DNA of 64,000 bases from CAYNLK01 sp964398055 (GTDB lineage Bacteria > Chloroflexota > Anaerolineae > 4572-78 > J111), in NCBI GenBank assembly GCA_964398055.1, contig CAYNLK010000007.1, positions 124,001-188,000 of the forward strand, in the 5' to 3' direction. The translations under genes were made by a program, and so were the position numbers. The notes beneath the pieces were generated by a model. It ran no database searches and was not told the origin of the DNA. It saw only the letters and a program-made list of their open reading frames with translations. The first letter of the stretch is position 1, and every line of letters begins with the position of its first letter. Of this stretch, positions 9,162 through 18,258 are shown piece after piece.

Positions 9162-9277
9162 AGTTATGTATTTCACTAGGTTTGCTTGTTTTGGCCTGGT
9201 TGATGATCCAATCCCTAAATATCTCCTTTCCCAAATTCTTGAAATAGTAAAATATTTTCCGGCAGAAGGAGCACACG

Positions 9278-9901
9278 ATGGCTACAACTGAAGTTCCTGA
9301 TATTGTCATTGGACGGTTGCCAATTTATTTGCGAGCCTTGACCTTGCTGGATGAGGCGGGGCAGGAATTTACCTCGTCTCAAGAACTTGGGCAAAAGCTT
9401 GGGATCGGCTCGGCCCAAATTCGCAAAGATTTATCCCACTTTGGTGAGTTTGGTAAACAGGGTACCGGCTATGAGATCAAATATCTCCGCCAGCAGCTCT
9501 CAAAAATTTTACACGTCGATCAGGATTGGTCGGTAGTTTTGGTGGGCTTTGGAGATTTGGGCCAGGCGATTGCCAATTATGCCGGATTTGCGCATGAGCG
9601 TTTCCACATCAAGGCCATTTTTGACAATGACCCGGCCAAAATAGGTCAAAGGGTCAATGAATATGTTGTGGTTCAGGATATTGCCGTCCTTTCAGAAGCG
9701 ATCAGCCAACAGAATATCAAGATTGCCATTGTCGCCGTGCCGGCCATCGTAGCTCAAGAGGTGGCCAATAAACTGATCGAGGCCGGGGTTAAGGCTATCC
9801 TCAACTACGCTCCCATTACGCTAAGCTTACCGGATACGGTTCGGGTTCAATACATCGATCCGGTTGTGCATTTACAGCGGATGACCTATTATATTGAATA
9901 A
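9278..9901 (+). CDS. rex: redox-sensing transcriptional repressor Rex
   Basis: Cytoplasmic dimeric repressor that reads the NADH/NAD+ ratio and controls fermentation and respiration genes. The 207-residue length is typical. An N-terminal winged helix (about 1-80) carries IPxYLR-like and TSSQELGQKLGIGSAQIRKD segments with the family signature DLSHFGEFGKQGTGY; the Rossmann domain follows with VLVGFGDLGQAI (the usual GxGxxG is GFGDLG) and FDNDPAKIG. AGAAGGAG lies six bases before the ATG. It is convergent with mreB and shares a hairpin terminator. Its position next to the ATP synthase operon would suit energy-state control, but that is an inference. Confidence 0.96.
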   Translation: MATTEVPDIVIGRLPIYLRALTLLDEAGQEFTSSQELGQKLGIGSAQIRKDLSHFGEFGKQGTGYEIKYLRQQLSKILHVDQDWSVVLVGFGDLGQAIANYAGFAHERFHIKAIFDNDPAKIGQRVNEYVVVQDIAVLSEAISQQNIKIAIVAVPAIVAQEVANKLIEAGVKAILNYAPITLSLPDTVRVQYIDPVVHLQRMTYYIE

Positions 9902-9927
9902 TTGATTGGCTGTACGAATAAGAGCAG

Positions 9928-9970
9928 AATTGTCGCCGGCAATAACTGGATTGCCGGCGACAATTTGTTT
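9928..9970. terminator. bidirectional hairpin terminator between rex and mreB
   Basis: Perfect 16-bp stem (9928-9943 with 9950-9965) and a 6-base loop, followed on the plus strand by TGTTTT. It lies between two converging genes, 27 bases after the rex stop and just after the mreB stop. Confidence 0.85.
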
Positions 9971-10980
9971 TAGTAAGAGGTGGGCATAGCTGCCCGCTCC
10001 AGCGCTTCCCGGATTTCTAGCCCCAGGCCGGCGCCCAGGGCCACACACCCCACCGGGTTATCGGCGATATAGCAGGGTACTCCAATTTCCTGAGTCAGCA
10101 AGGTGTCGATATTGCGCAGTTGAGCGGTGCCGCCGGTAATAATGATACCCCGGTCGATAATGTCAGAGGCCAGCTCCGGCGGTGTTTTTTCCAGCACGCT
10201 TTTGGCCACGCCGCAAATGGCTGCCAGGGGTTCACTCATCGCTTCGGTCACCTCATCGGACCTGATTCTGATAGATCGGGGTAAGCCGGCCACCTGATCG
10301 CGTCCTTTAATTTCCAACTCCAACGTTTCTGCTAAGGGGGTGGCGCTGCCAATCTTGATTTTGACCTCTTCGGCCGTCTGTTCGCCGATGGCCAGGTTAT
10401 ATTTGCGCCGCACATAGTTGATGATGGCTTCATCCAGTTTCATCCCGGCTATCCGAATGGAGTTGCTGGTAACGATCCCGTTCATGGCAATAACGGCCGC
10501 CTCGCTGGTGCCGCCGCCAATGTCGATGACCATGTTGCCGGTGGGCGTATCAATAGGCATACCGGCGCCAATGGCCGCGGCCAGGGGTTCGGGAATGGTG
10601 TAGGCCTGGCGCCGGGCGGCTTTGCGGGCGGCATCCTCTACGGCGCGACGCTCTACGCTGGTGATCCCAACGGGGGTGCTGATCATCACCTCGGGCGGAA
10701 ACAGGCGAAAGCGGCCCACCAGCCGCTCGATGTAGAAATCAAGCATCCGTTCCGTAACGTAATAATCGGCGATGACCCCATTGCGGAGGGGGCGGGTTAT
10801 TTCGATGGCCTCAGGCACCCGGCCCAACATCGCCAACGCCTCTTCCCCAATGGCTACAATCCGATCCTCGTTCTGAGAGATGGCCACAATGGAGGGTTCT
10901 TGCAGTACAATACCGCGACCCTTCACATAAATCAAAATGCTGTAGGTGCCCAGGTCTATGCCTATTTTCTTTTCGAACAT
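9970..10980 (-). CDS. mreB: rod shape-determining actin homologue MreB
   Basis: Bacterial actin that organises cell-wall synthesis along the long axis. The 336-residue protein shows IGIDLGTYSILIYVKGRG (phosphate 1), VIDIGGGTSEAAVI (phosphate 2) and IITGGTAQLRNID (adenosine loop), as expected for MreB/Mbl. The longest frame begins at TTG 10992, but ATG 10980 with GGGG seven bases upstream is the better start. No mreC, mreD or rodA is adjacent. It has its own promoter in the space after the atpC terminator, so it is a separate transcription unit downstream of the ATP synthase operon. Confidence 0.94.
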   Translation of the reverse strand: MFEKKIGIDLGTYSILIYVKGRGIVLQEPSIVAISQNEDRIVAIGEEALAMLGRVPEAIEITRPLRNGVIADYYVTERMLDFYIERLVGRFRLFPPEVMISTPVGITSVERRAVEDAARKAARRQAYTIPEPLAAAIGAGMPIDTPTGNMVIDIGGGTSEAAVIAMNGIVTSNSIRIAGMKLDEAIINYVRRKYNLAIGEQTAEEVKIKIGSATPLAETLELEIKGRDQVAGLPRSIRIRSDEVTEAMSEPLAAICGVAKSVLEKTPPELASDIIDRGIIITGGTAQLRNIDTLLTQEIGVPCYIADNPVGCVALGAGLGLEIREALERAAMPTSY

Positions 10981-11059
10981 AAATGACCCCAAAATAATCC
11001 GCCCGAGCGGCGTTGACTAGCAATCTTCTGGCCTGGCGGCGTAAGACGCAGTGGGCCTA

Positions 11060-11087
11060 ATTGTAATTTAAATCCAAGATTGAGCAA
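11060..11087 (-). promoter_or_regulatory. candidate sigma70 promoter of mreB
   Basis: On the minus strand, TTGCTC (11082-11087), 16-base spacer, TACAAT (11060-11065). It lies after the atp operon terminator and about 80 bases before the mreB ATG. Confidence 0.5.
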
Positions 11088-11108
11088 ACAAATTACTCTC
11101 ACGATTAC

Positions 11109-11137
11109 AAAAAGGCCAGGAGATCGACTCCTGGCCT
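11109..11137 (-). terminator. rho-independent terminator of the atp operon
   Basis: Ten-bp stem (AGGCCAGGAG, 11113-11122 with 11128-11137), 5-base loop, followed on the minus strand by TTTTTG. It begins 24 bases after the atpC stop codon. Confidence 0.92.
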
Positions 11138-11161
11138 CAGTAGATTACGGTACCTAAAATG

Positions 11162-11605
11162 CTACTGCCCGGCTGGGGACTTCTTGTCTCGCTTGCGACG
11201 ACGTTCGGCTACCTTAATGCGGATGGCCGAACGCTGTAACATCTCTTCGATCTTGTCAAAATCAACCGTTTCTCCGGCTTTAGCCCGGCTGAGTAGCGTT
11301 TCGGCCCGCTGGCGGGCGGCCTCGGCCCGTTCCAGGTCAATTTCGGCGGCCCGTTCGGCCGCATCGGCCATAACGATGACCCGATTCGGTAAAACTTCCA
11401 TAAAACCGCCGCTAATGGCAAAGAATAGATCCTCTTCCCCCTCTTTTTTGATCTGTAATTCGCCAAAGGTCAGGGCGGTTAACAGGGGGGTGTGGTGGGG
11501 CAAGATACCCAAGACTCCCTCAGAGCCGGGGGCGATGACCATATTTACATAATCATCGTACAGTTTCCGTTCAATAGTCAGAATTTCAAGCCGAAGCACT
11601 GACAT
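11162..11605 (-). CDS. atpC: ATP synthase F1 epsilon subunit
   Basis: Central-stalk subunit of F1 that couples rotation to catalysis and can inhibit ATP hydrolysis. The 147-residue protein has the N-terminal beta sandwich (EGVLGILPHHTPLL, ISGGFMEVLPN) and a helical C-terminal hairpin (about 88-130), ending in a lysine/arginine-rich tail. It is the last gene of the operon, 12 bases after atpD, and is followed by a strong terminator. AAGGGAG lies upstream of the ATG. Confidence 0.96.
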   Translation of the reverse strand: MSVLRLEILTIERKLYDDYVNMVIAPGSEGVLGILPHHTPLLTALTFGELQIKKEGEEDLFFAISGGFMEVLPNRVIVMADAAERAAEIDLERAEAARQRAETLLSRAKAGETVDFDKIEEMLQRSAIRIKVAERRRKRDKKSPAGQ

Positions 11606-11617
11606 TAAGCCACTCCC

Positions 11618-13018
11618 TTAATCTTGGGCTGCTCGATAGCGTTCAAAGACCTCGTCAATATTGCCGGCCATGTAGAAGTACTGCTCCGGTACATCGTCCA
11701 GTCCGCCATCCAGAATCTGCTTAAAACCGGCCACCGTTTCCTGAATAGGCACATAACGACCCGGTCGGCCGGTGAACTGCTCGGCTACATACATCGGTTG
11801 GGAGAAGAAACGCTGGATCTTGCGGGCTCGAGCGACGGCCAGTTTGTCATCTTCTGACAACTCGTCAATCCCCAGAATCGCAATAATATCCTGCAAATCC
11901 TTATAACGTTGGAGCACCTGCTGCACGCTGCGGGCCACATTGTAATGCTCTTCTCCAACCACATTCGGATCGAGAATGCGGCTGGTGGAGGCCAGGGGAT
12001 CCACCGCCGGATAGATACCCAGTTCGGAAATAGACCGTTCCAGAGCAATGGTGGCATCCAGGTGGGCAAAAGTGGTTACCGGGGCCGGGTCGGTGTAGTC
12101 GTCGGCCGGCACGTAAACGGCCTGCATACTGGTGATCGAGCCGCGGGTGGTTGAGGTAATGCGCTCTTGCAGCTCACCCATTTCTGTGCCCAGGGTAGGC
12201 TGGTAACCCACGGCGCTGGGCATTCGGCCTAGCAGGGCTGAGACTTCAGACCCGCTCATCACGAAACGAAAAATGTTGTCGATGAAAAGGAGGACGTCGC
12301 GCCCTTCATCCCGAAAATATTCGGCCATGGTCAGGCCGCTCAGGGCCACCCGCAGACGCACTCCTGGCGGCTCATTCATTTGGCCAAAGACCATACACAG
12401 CTTATCTAACACGCCAGCTTCTTCCATTTCTTTGTAAAGTTGGGTGCCTTCGCGGGTGCGCTCGCCGACGCCGGCGAAGACGGAATAACCGCCATGTTCT
12501 CGAGCCAGCGAGGAGATCAACTCCATAATAATGACAGTTTTACCAACGCCGGCGCCGCCAAAGACGCCGGTCTTGCCGCCCTTGGTAAAGGGAGCAATTA
12601 AGTCGACTACTTTCAGCCCGGTTTCAAAGAGTTCGGCCTGAGTCACCTGATCTTTGAACTCCGGCGCCGGGCGATGGATGGGGTAGTAGGTATCGCTTTT
12701 GGCCGGCCCAAGTCCATCTACTGGCCGTCCCAGCACGTTAAACATACGCCCCAAAGCGCCTGGCCCAACCGGCACCTTGATGGGCGCGCCTGTGTCGATG
12801 GCGGGTTGCCCCCGGCGCAGACCGTCGGTCGCATCCATAGCGATGGTCCGCACAATATCGTTGCCCAACTGTTGTTGCACTTCCAGTATCAACGAGTCTT
12901 GTCCCTCACGTTCTATTTCAACCGCATGGTAGATTTCGGGCAGGTGTTCCGGTGGAAATTGTACGTCTACTACTGCCCCCAGCACTTGTATCACTTGACC
13001 TACGGTTCCCTTTGTCAT
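11618..13018 (-). CDS. atpD: ATP synthase F1 beta subunit
   Basis: Catalytic F1 subunit that makes ATP at the beta/alpha interface. The 466-residue length is normal. The Walker A motif GGAGVGKT is at 154-161 (K160), the catalytic region GERTREG follows, then Walker B (DVLLFIDNIFRF) and the DELSEDDKL region near the C-terminus (the usual DELSEED segment). GAGGAGG is six bases before the ATG. Gene order is standard: gamma upstream, epsilon downstream. Confidence 0.98.
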   Translation of the reverse strand: MTKGTVGQVIQVLGAVVDVQFPPEHLPEIYHAVEIEREGQDSLILEVQQQLGNDIVRTIAMDATDGLRRGQPAIDTGAPIKVPVGPGALGRMFNVLGRPVDGLGPAKSDTYYPIHRPAPEFKDQVTQAELFETGLKVVDLIAPFTKGGKTGVFGGAGVGKTVIIMELISSLAREHGGYSVFAGVGERTREGTQLYKEMEEAGVLDKLCMVFGQMNEPPGVRLRVALSGLTMAEYFRDEGRDVLLFIDNIFRFVMSGSEVSALLGRMPSAVGYQPTLGTEMGELQERITSTTRGSITSMQAVYVPADDYTDPAPVTTFAHLDATIALERSISELGIYPAVDPLASTSRILDPNVVGEEHYNVARSVQQVLQRYKDLQDIIAILGIDELSEDDKLAVARARKIQRFFSQPMYVAEQFTGRPGRYVPIQETVAGFKQILDGGLDDVPEQYFYMAGNIDEVFERYRAAQD

Positions 13019-13048
13019 GCAATCCTCCTCAGGGCAGGGTATAACCTA

Positions 13049-13960
13049 CTATCGTGACGCCTTGGCCAGAGCTTCGGCGCCACCGGCAATATCCAACATT
13101 TCTTTGGTGATGGCATCCTGACGTACCTTGTTGTAAGTGAGCGTCAGATCAGAAATCAAATCTTTAGCATTTTCAGTCGCATTCCGCATCGCCACCATTC
13201 GAGCTGAGTGCTCACTGGCCAGGGCTTCCAGCACCGCCTGGTAAACCTGCAATTCGGTAAAACGGGGCAGGATGGTGTCGAGTAATGTGTTTGGATCCGG
13301 CTCATAAAGATATTCAACCGGTCCGGTGGTAATTTGGGGCGTCAGATGTTCAGCCATTACCTTGCCTTCGGTTCCACCGGGGTGAATTGGCAACAAGAGG
13401 TGGATGACCGGTTCTTGCCGCAGAGTGTTAATGAAATGGGTATAGGCCAGGTACACTTCATCGTATTCACCCGCTAAAAAGCCGTCGATAGCCAGCCGGG
13501 CAATCGGGCCAATATCCAGCGTGGTTGGTCGAGCCGGTAAATCGGTGAATTCGGCCGCCACCTTGCGGCCATAGCGGGCCATAAAATCTCGCCCTTTTCG
13601 CCCGACCGTGATCAAATTAGCATCAGTCCGGTTGTTGTCGGCCATAAATCGGCTGGTGGCCCGGATCATATTGCTATTATAAGCGCCGGCCAGCCCTTTA
13701 TCCGCCGTGACCATAATGATGGCTACGTTTTTGATCTCTTGACGCTGGGTGAGTAAGGGATGTAACTGCTGCGTATCGCCGCGCTGTGAAGCCAGGTTAA
13801 CCAGGATCTCCCAGGCTTTGCTGGCGTAGGGACGAGAAGCCAGGGCCTGCTCCTGGGAGCGACGCATTCTTGAGGCGGCCACCATCTGCATGGCCCGGGT
13901 AACCTGAGCAATGTTTTTTACACTTCTAATACGGCGTTTGAGTTCTCGAATAGAAGCCAC
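13049..13960 (-). CDS. atpG: ATP synthase F1 gamma subunit
   Basis: Rotating central shaft of F1. The 303-residue protein starts with the conserved helix region ELKRRIRSVKNIAQVTRAM and ends with the helix MRNATENAKDLISDLTLTYN, the two parts that form the coiled-coil shaft; the middle has VTADKGLAGAYN. Translation starts at GTG (13960) with only a weak GAG upstream. A spacer of 20 bases separates it from atpA and one of 30 bases from atpD. Confidence 0.97.
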   Translation of the reverse strand: MASIRELKRRIRSVKNIAQVTRAMQMVAASRMRRSQEQALASRPYASKAWEILVNLASQRGDTQQLHPLLTQRQEIKNVAIIMVTADKGLAGAYNSNMIRATSRFMADNNRTDANLITVGRKGRDFMARYGRKVAAEFTDLPARPTTLDIGPIARLAIDGFLAGEYDEVYLAYTHFINTLRQEPVIHLLLPIHPGGTEGKVMAEHLTPQITTGPVEYLYEPDPNTLLDTILPRFTELQVYQAVLEALASEHSARMVAMRNATENAKDLISDLTLTYNKVRQDAITKEMLDIAGGAEALAKASR

Positions 13961-13980
13961 AAGTTATCTCGTCTTATCGA

Positions 13981-15507
13981 TTAATTTTTCTTGGGAATTT
14001 CATAGCCAAGAGATTGATTGTACGCTTCTAAGGCTGTCCAGAGGGAGGCATCAATCTCATCCGTTAGAACTTTTTGAGCGATAATGGCTTGACCAACTCC
14101 GGGGTAGTTCCCTTTCATGAATTTGAGCAGCCCCTCAATGTAAACCGGCACTTGCTGAACCGGAACGGCCCGCCCAAAGCCTTTGGTCATGGCGTAAATT
14201 GAAATGACCTCTTCATCCAGATCTAACGGTTGATATTGCGGCTGTTTTAACAACTCGGTCAGGCGCAGACCCCGTTCCAGTTGTTCGCGGGTCGCTTTGT
14301 CCAAATCAGAGCCAAATTGGGCAAAGGCAGCCAGTTCGCGGAACTGAGCCAACTCAAGGCGCAACTGGCCAGCTACCTTTTTCATGGCTTTGGTTTGGGC
14401 GTCACCGCCCACGCGCGACACAGACAGACCGGCGTTAACTGCCGGGCGCTGACCGGCGTAGAACAGGTCGCTCTCCAGGTAGATCTGGCCATCGGTGATG
14501 GAGATAACGTTGGTGGGAATATAGGCGCTCACATCGCCGGCCAGCGTCTCGATGATCGGCAGCGCGGTCAAAGAACCCCCGCCGTTTTCGGCCGACAGTC
14601 TGGCTGCCCGTTCCAGCAGGCGGGAGTGCAGGTAGAATACATCACCGGGGTAAGCTTCACGACCCGGCGGACGGCGCAAGAGCAGCGAAATCTGGCGATA
14701 AGCCCAGGCGTGCTTGCTGAGATCATCATAGACAATCAATGCATCTTTGCCGTTGTCCATAAAATATTCGCCCATGGCGCAACCGGCGTAGGGAGCGATG
14801 TACTGCATCGGGGCGGGGTCTGATGCCCCGGCCACCACCACGATGGTATGCTCCATGGCCCCATGCTTTTCTAATGTCGCCACAACCTGAGCCACCTGAC
14901 CCTGCCGCTGGCCGATGGCGACGTAAATGCAGATCAGGTCCTTGCCCTTTTGGTTGATGATGGTATCGATGGCCAGGGCGGTTTTGCCGGTTTGGCGGTC
15001 GCCGATGATCAACTCACGCTGGCCACGGCCAATAGGGATCATCGAGTCGATCGCTTTGATACCGGTTTGTACCGGCGTATCAACATTGGCCCGCTCGATT
15101 ACGCCCGGCGCAATTTTTTCTACCGGATAGTAGGCATCGTTCTGGATGGGGCCTTTGCCATCAACCGGTTCCCCAATGGCGTTGACTACCCGGCCAACCA
15201 AGGCGTTGCCAACCGGCACAGAGGCAATGCGGCCGGTACCTTTGACCGTATCCCCTTCTTCGATGTGCTCGTAGTCGCCCATAATCACCGCGCCGACCTG
15301 GTCGGCTTCCAGGTTCAAGGCTATCCCCAAGACGCCGCCGGGAAACTCCAGCAATTCGGTCGACATCACATTGGTCAAACCGCCGACGCGAGCGATGCCG
15401 TCTCCCACGCTGATGACGGCGCCAACATCGGCCACTTCAATTGGAGCCTCAAATTCCTCGATTTGGCGGCGGATTTGGGCGGTAATTTCATCTAATTTAA
15501 GAACCAT
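13981..15507 (-). CDS. atpA: ATP synthase F1 alpha subunit
   Basis: Non-catalytic nucleotide-binding F1 subunit that forms the alpha3beta3 ring. The 508-residue protein has the N-terminal crown (VGDGIARVGGL), Walker A GDRQTGKT at 169-176, ALIVYDDLSKHAWAYRQISLL, and the arginine-finger region SVSRVGGDAQTKAMK. TGGAGG lies four bases before the ATG. It follows atpH and precedes atpG, as usual. Confidence 0.98.
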   Translation of the reverse strand: MVLKLDEITAQIRRQIEEFEAPIEVADVGAVISVGDGIARVGGLTNVMSTELLEFPGGVLGIALNLEADQVGAVIMGDYEHIEEGDTVKGTGRIASVPVGNALVGRVVNAIGEPVDGKGPIQNDAYYPVEKIAPGVIERANVDTPVQTGIKAIDSMIPIGRGQRELIIGDRQTGKTALAIDTIINQKGKDLICIYVAIGQRQGQVAQVVATLEKHGAMEHTIVVVAGASDPAPMQYIAPYAGCAMGEYFMDNGKDALIVYDDLSKHAWAYRQISLLLRRPPGREAYPGDVFYLHSRLLERAARLSAENGGGSLTALPIIETLAGDVSAYIPTNVISITDGQIYLESDLFYAGQRPAVNAGLSVSRVGGDAQTKAMKKVAGQLRLELAQFRELAAFAQFGSDLDKATREQLERGLRLTELLKQPQYQPLDLDEEVISIYAMTKGFGRAVPVQQVPVYIEGLLKFMKGNYPGVGQAIIAQKVLTDEIDASLWTALEAYNQSLGYEIPKKN

Positions 15508-15530
15508 TTTGCCTCCATAGCCTGGAACGT

Positions 15531-16058
15531 TTAACGCTTAACCCCCAAAGCATTGCTCATTGCAGCCAGCCGGGTGGCAACGCTACCATCGATGATCTTG
15601 TCGCCAACTTGAATCATAGCGCCGCCAATTATGGACGGGTCGACTCGAAAGGCTAATTCCAGGTTAGCCCCGTACTGGGCGCGCAGTTTCTGGCGGAAGG
15701 CCTCTTTTTTGTCGTCAGTGAGGGCCACGGCAGTAGTAACATAGGCTATTTGCACTTGCGGGCCGCCGCGTGACATTTGCTGCAGATTCTCCAGCACAGC
15801 CCCCAGTAGATCAATGTCCCCATTTTCGAGCAACGTGTAAAGGAAGTTGCGCACAGACTGGTCGCTCTCGGCGGGAATAATTCCGTCCAAGACCTTTTGC
15901 CTTTCGGAAAATGGACGCTTGCTATCCGTCAAGCTCTCGGCCAGTTGAGGGTCGTCCGCCAGCCTGTTCTGGGCCGCATGAAGTGGCTTGAGCCATTTCT
16001 CCAGGGCCAGGCTAAAGACAGCCGCGGCATATTTTAGCGAAAGCTCTTGTGCTTTCAC
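15531..16058 (-). CDS. atpH: ATP synthase F1 delta subunit
   Basis: Peripheral-stalk subunit that fixes the F1 head to the b subunits (OSCP homologue). The 175-residue protein has an N-terminal helical domain (KYAAAVFSLALE) and the conserved C-terminal signature DPSIIGGAMIQVGDKIIDGSV. Translation starts at GTG 16058, which overlaps the atpF stop by 4 bases (GTGA), with AGGAG seven bases upstream; the overlap implies coupled translation with atpF. Confidence 0.96.
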   Translation of the reverse strand: MKAQELSLKYAAAVFSLALEKWLKPLHAAQNRLADDPQLAESLTDSKRPFSERQKVLDGIIPAESDQSVRNFLYTLLENGDIDLLGAVLENLQQMSRGGPQVQIAYVTTAVALTDDKKEAFRQKLRAQYGANLELAFRVDPSIIGGAMIQVGDKIIDGSVATRLAAMSNALGVKR

Positions 16059-16549
16059 GACGCATCTCCTAACTTAGCCAAAAACTGATCGATCAGTTTG
16101 CCCTGGGCCTGCTCGTCGATGGCTTCGCCGACGACTTTGCGGGTGATCTGCATGGCCAACTCGGCGGCCTGTTTCTGTAAATCGGTCGCGACTTGCTGTT
16201 TTTCCAGCTCCGCTTCTTCTCTGGCTTTGGTCTTGATCTCCTCGGCTTCTTTTTGAGCTGCCACCAGGATATTCTGCCGCATCTTTTCCGTGGCTTCCGC
16301 AGCTTTTCTGGCGTCGGCCTGAGCCAGCTCGCGGGCCTGGGCCAGCTCTTTTTCAAATTCGGCTCGCTGTTGGGCGGCCTCTTGAGCAGCCTTATCGGCC
16401 GCCTCAAGACTTTCGGCGATGCGCTGCTGGCGCTGGGTCAGGGCATTTTTTACCGGATTGTAGAGAAACATGCGTAAGAGGATGACCAGCAGAGCAAAGT
16501 TGACGATATAGGCGATAATCCCGTTCAGGGAAATACCTAAAGCTTCCAA
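16055..16549 (-). CDS. atpF: ATP synthase Fo b subunit
   Basis: Peripheral-stalk subunit: one N-terminal membrane helix (about residues 8-28, ending in LRMFLYNPV) followed by a long charged helix rich in A, E, K and Q (about 35-150) that dimerises as a coiled coil. Length 164 is typical. The start is a TTG at 16549, supported by AGGAGG six bases upstream; no nearby ATG fits. The 3' end overlaps atpH. Confidence 0.96.
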   Translation of the reverse strand: MEALGISLNGIIAYIVNFALLVILLRMFLYNPVKNALTQRQQRIAESLEAADKAAQEAAQQRAEFEKELAQARELAQADARKAAEATEKMRQNILVAAQKEAEEIKTKAREEAELEKQQVATDLQKQAAELAMQITRKVVGEAIDEQAQGKLIDQFLAKLGDAS

Positions 16550-16625
16550 GTTACGCCTCCTTTCTTCCTGTCGATAGTACGTTTATGGTTGAAGGCAGGG
16601 TTGATCCCCGCCCCTATCATCGAAG

Positions 16626-16856
16626 TTAAACTACGAACAGGAGAATGAGGGCAATGACCAGCGCATAAATCGCCACGGCTTCGGCAAAAGCGATCCCAAT
16701 GAACATATTTGTCTGAATCTGGCCCTGGGCTTCGGGGTTGCGGCCGATGGCTTGCAAAGCACCCATGGCCAGAATCCCAATGCCAATGCCGGGACCGATA
16801 GCTCCCAAGCCCATCGCCAAGCCGGCGGCTAACAGTTTTGTAGCTTCAGGTTCCAT
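16626..16856 (-). CDS. atpE: ATP synthase Fo c subunit
   Basis: Proteolipid that forms the rotating membrane ring. The 76-residue protein has two helices joined by the loop RNPEAQGQ (39-46). The first helix carries GPGIGIG (21-27); the second carries the ion-binding carboxylate E59 within FAEAVAIY. The residues around E59 lack the Ser/Thr and the helix-1 Gln of sodium-type rings, so proton coupling is likely (inference from the known Na+ signature). AGGAGGC precedes the ATG. Confidence 0.97.
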   Translation of the reverse strand: MEPEATKLLAAGLAMGLGAIGPGIGIGILAMGALQAIGRNPEAQGQIQTNMFIGIAFAEAVAIYALVIALILLFVV

Positions 16857-16934
16857 TATTTTCTGCCTCCTGGATTTATTTTCAATTAAACCTTAGCGTC
16901 GTTCTAGACCTAAGTTTGGCAACAACCATCAGTT

Positions 16935-17909
16935 TTAGTGTTCTTCGCCGTGGTGTTTGGTGGCCATTGAGAAGAACACCAACGACAGAATAAAGAAGAC
17001 AAAGGCTTGAATAAAGCCAACGAATATTTCAAGACCAAAGAAGATCAAGATAATACCCAGGGTAACCAGAGCCGAGATCACAATCAAAACCACTTCACCG
17101 GCAAAGATGTTGCCGAAAAGCCGGAAGGAGAACGAGATGATCTTGGCGAACTCACTGACCAACTCAAGTACGCCGACAAAGAAGTCGATCAATCCCATCA
17201 TAAAGCCTTTTTTGGCAAAAGCGTCAAAGCGGATGAAGTTGCCCAGGTAGCCGATGCCCTGCTCGCGGAAACCAAAAATTTGGACCAGGACCATAGTGGT
17301 CAAGGCCAGGGCAAAGGTCAGGTTCAGATCACTGCTGGGCGCCCGCAGCAGGGGGACAAGGATAACTTCCTGACTGCTGCCTTCACCTTCGGCGTGGGCT
17401 GCTGCCTCACCGTGGCCTTCCTCTTCCGGCTTGCCTTCTTCCTTGTGCAGTGACTCCGGCCCGCCGCTAATAAAAATAATCTGCTCTACCGGAATCCCTT
17501 TGCCGTGAGCCGGGTGGACGAGGCCAAAGCTGGCCAAGAGAGGGGTCAACAAGCTGAACCAGTTGGCAAAGAGGAGAAAGATAAAAATGGTGGCCAGAAT
17601 AGGAAAAAAGGTGGGCGCCCATTTTTTGGGGGCAATGCTGTTGACCAAACCGTCCAGAGCCTCGATCACCACTTCAACAATGTTTTGAACGCCGCCGGGG
17701 ATTGGCTTTAGATTGTGGCCAATTACAAAGGCCAGGATCAGAATAATAATTGACAGCAGTATCGATGTAACCACGGCGTTGGTAAAAGTAGGCCCTAAAC
17801 CAATTGGTTCGGCCGCCACTTCAATAGCGGCCATCGGCACCGGCAGAATAATATTGCCCAAAACCATAACAATGATGGTAACGATGACCCCAATGATTAT
17901 TTTGACCAT
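16935..17909 (-). CDS. atpB: ATP synthase Fo a subunit
   Basis: Stator channel subunit that passes ions to the c ring. The 324-residue protein has five to six membrane helices and the essential arginine R263 in SFSFRLFGNIFAGE. An acidic, histidine-containing loop of about 30 residues (about 150-181, many E and H) sits between helices where most a subunits have a short loop, which makes this protein longer than common homologues. GAGGTGG precedes the ATG at 17909. The gene is second in the operon, after the small atpI-like gene. Confidence 0.96.
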   Translation of the reverse strand: MVKIIIGVIVTIIVMVLGNIILPVPMAAIEVAAEPIGLGPTFTNAVVTSILLSIIILILAFVIGHNLKPIPGGVQNIVEVVIEALDGLVNSIAPKKWAPTFFPILATIFIFLLFANWFSLLTPLLASFGLVHPAHGKGIPVEQIIFISGGPESLHKEEGKPEEEGHGEAAAHAEGEGSSQEVILVPLLRAPSSDLNLTFALALTTMVLVQIFGFREQGIGYLGNFIRFDAFAKKGFMMGLIDFFVGVLELVSEFAKIISFSFRLFGNIFAGEVVLIVISALVTLGIILIFFGLEIFVGFIQAFVFFILSLVFFSMATKHHGEEH

Positions 17910-17975
17910 ATCTGCTTGCCACCTCTTGTTGTTGACTGCTTACGCCTGGAACTATAGCTTACACATTTTGGCCCG

Positions 17976-18188
17976 CTATTCATTGATCGTGCGGTAGATC
18001 GTATACATCGCAAAGGCGATGCCCACAACCATCAGGACCAGCATCAAGCATGGCGTCGTCTGCAATTTCCGGTCAAGCCAAATACCGGCAAAGAGTGCTC
18101 CAAATATCGAGCACAGAAAAATGGCACCGATTTGCAAGGCCAAGCTGTAACCCCTGAGCAGGTCTGTATATTTTTTCACGGGATACAC
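17976..18188 (-). CDS. atpI: AtpI/AtpZ-like ATP synthase assembly protein
   Basis: Small membrane protein of 70 residues with two helices, sited as first gene of the atp operon, where AtpI/AtpZ-type proteins that help assemble the c ring or bind magnesium are normally found. The pattern GALFAGIWLDRKLQTTPCLMLV between the helices matches that family. Both possible starts are GTG (18188 and 18179) and neither has a good ribosome site, so the N-terminus is uncertain by three residues. Confidence 0.8.
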   Translation of the reverse strand: MYPVKKYTDLLRGYSLALQIGAIFLCSIFGALFAGIWLDRKLQTTPCLMLVLMVVGIAFAMYTIYRTINE

Positions 18189-18229
18189 CAGGAGATTTGT
18201 GCTTATGGTAATTGAGCAGCAGCGCGGCG

Positions 18230-18258
18230 ATTATACCATGCCCCCGGTATTTCATCAA
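18230..18258 (-). promoter_or_regulatory. strong sigma70 promoter of the atp operon
   Basis: On the minus strand, TTGATG (18253-18258), 17-base spacer, TATAAT (18230-18235). It gives a leader of about 35 bases before the first gene of the operon. Confidence 0.8.

Noticed and set aside
9133..9277. Rex autoregulatory operator upstream of rex
   Set aside because: No TTGTG-n8-CACAA-like palindrome could be aligned in this spacer.
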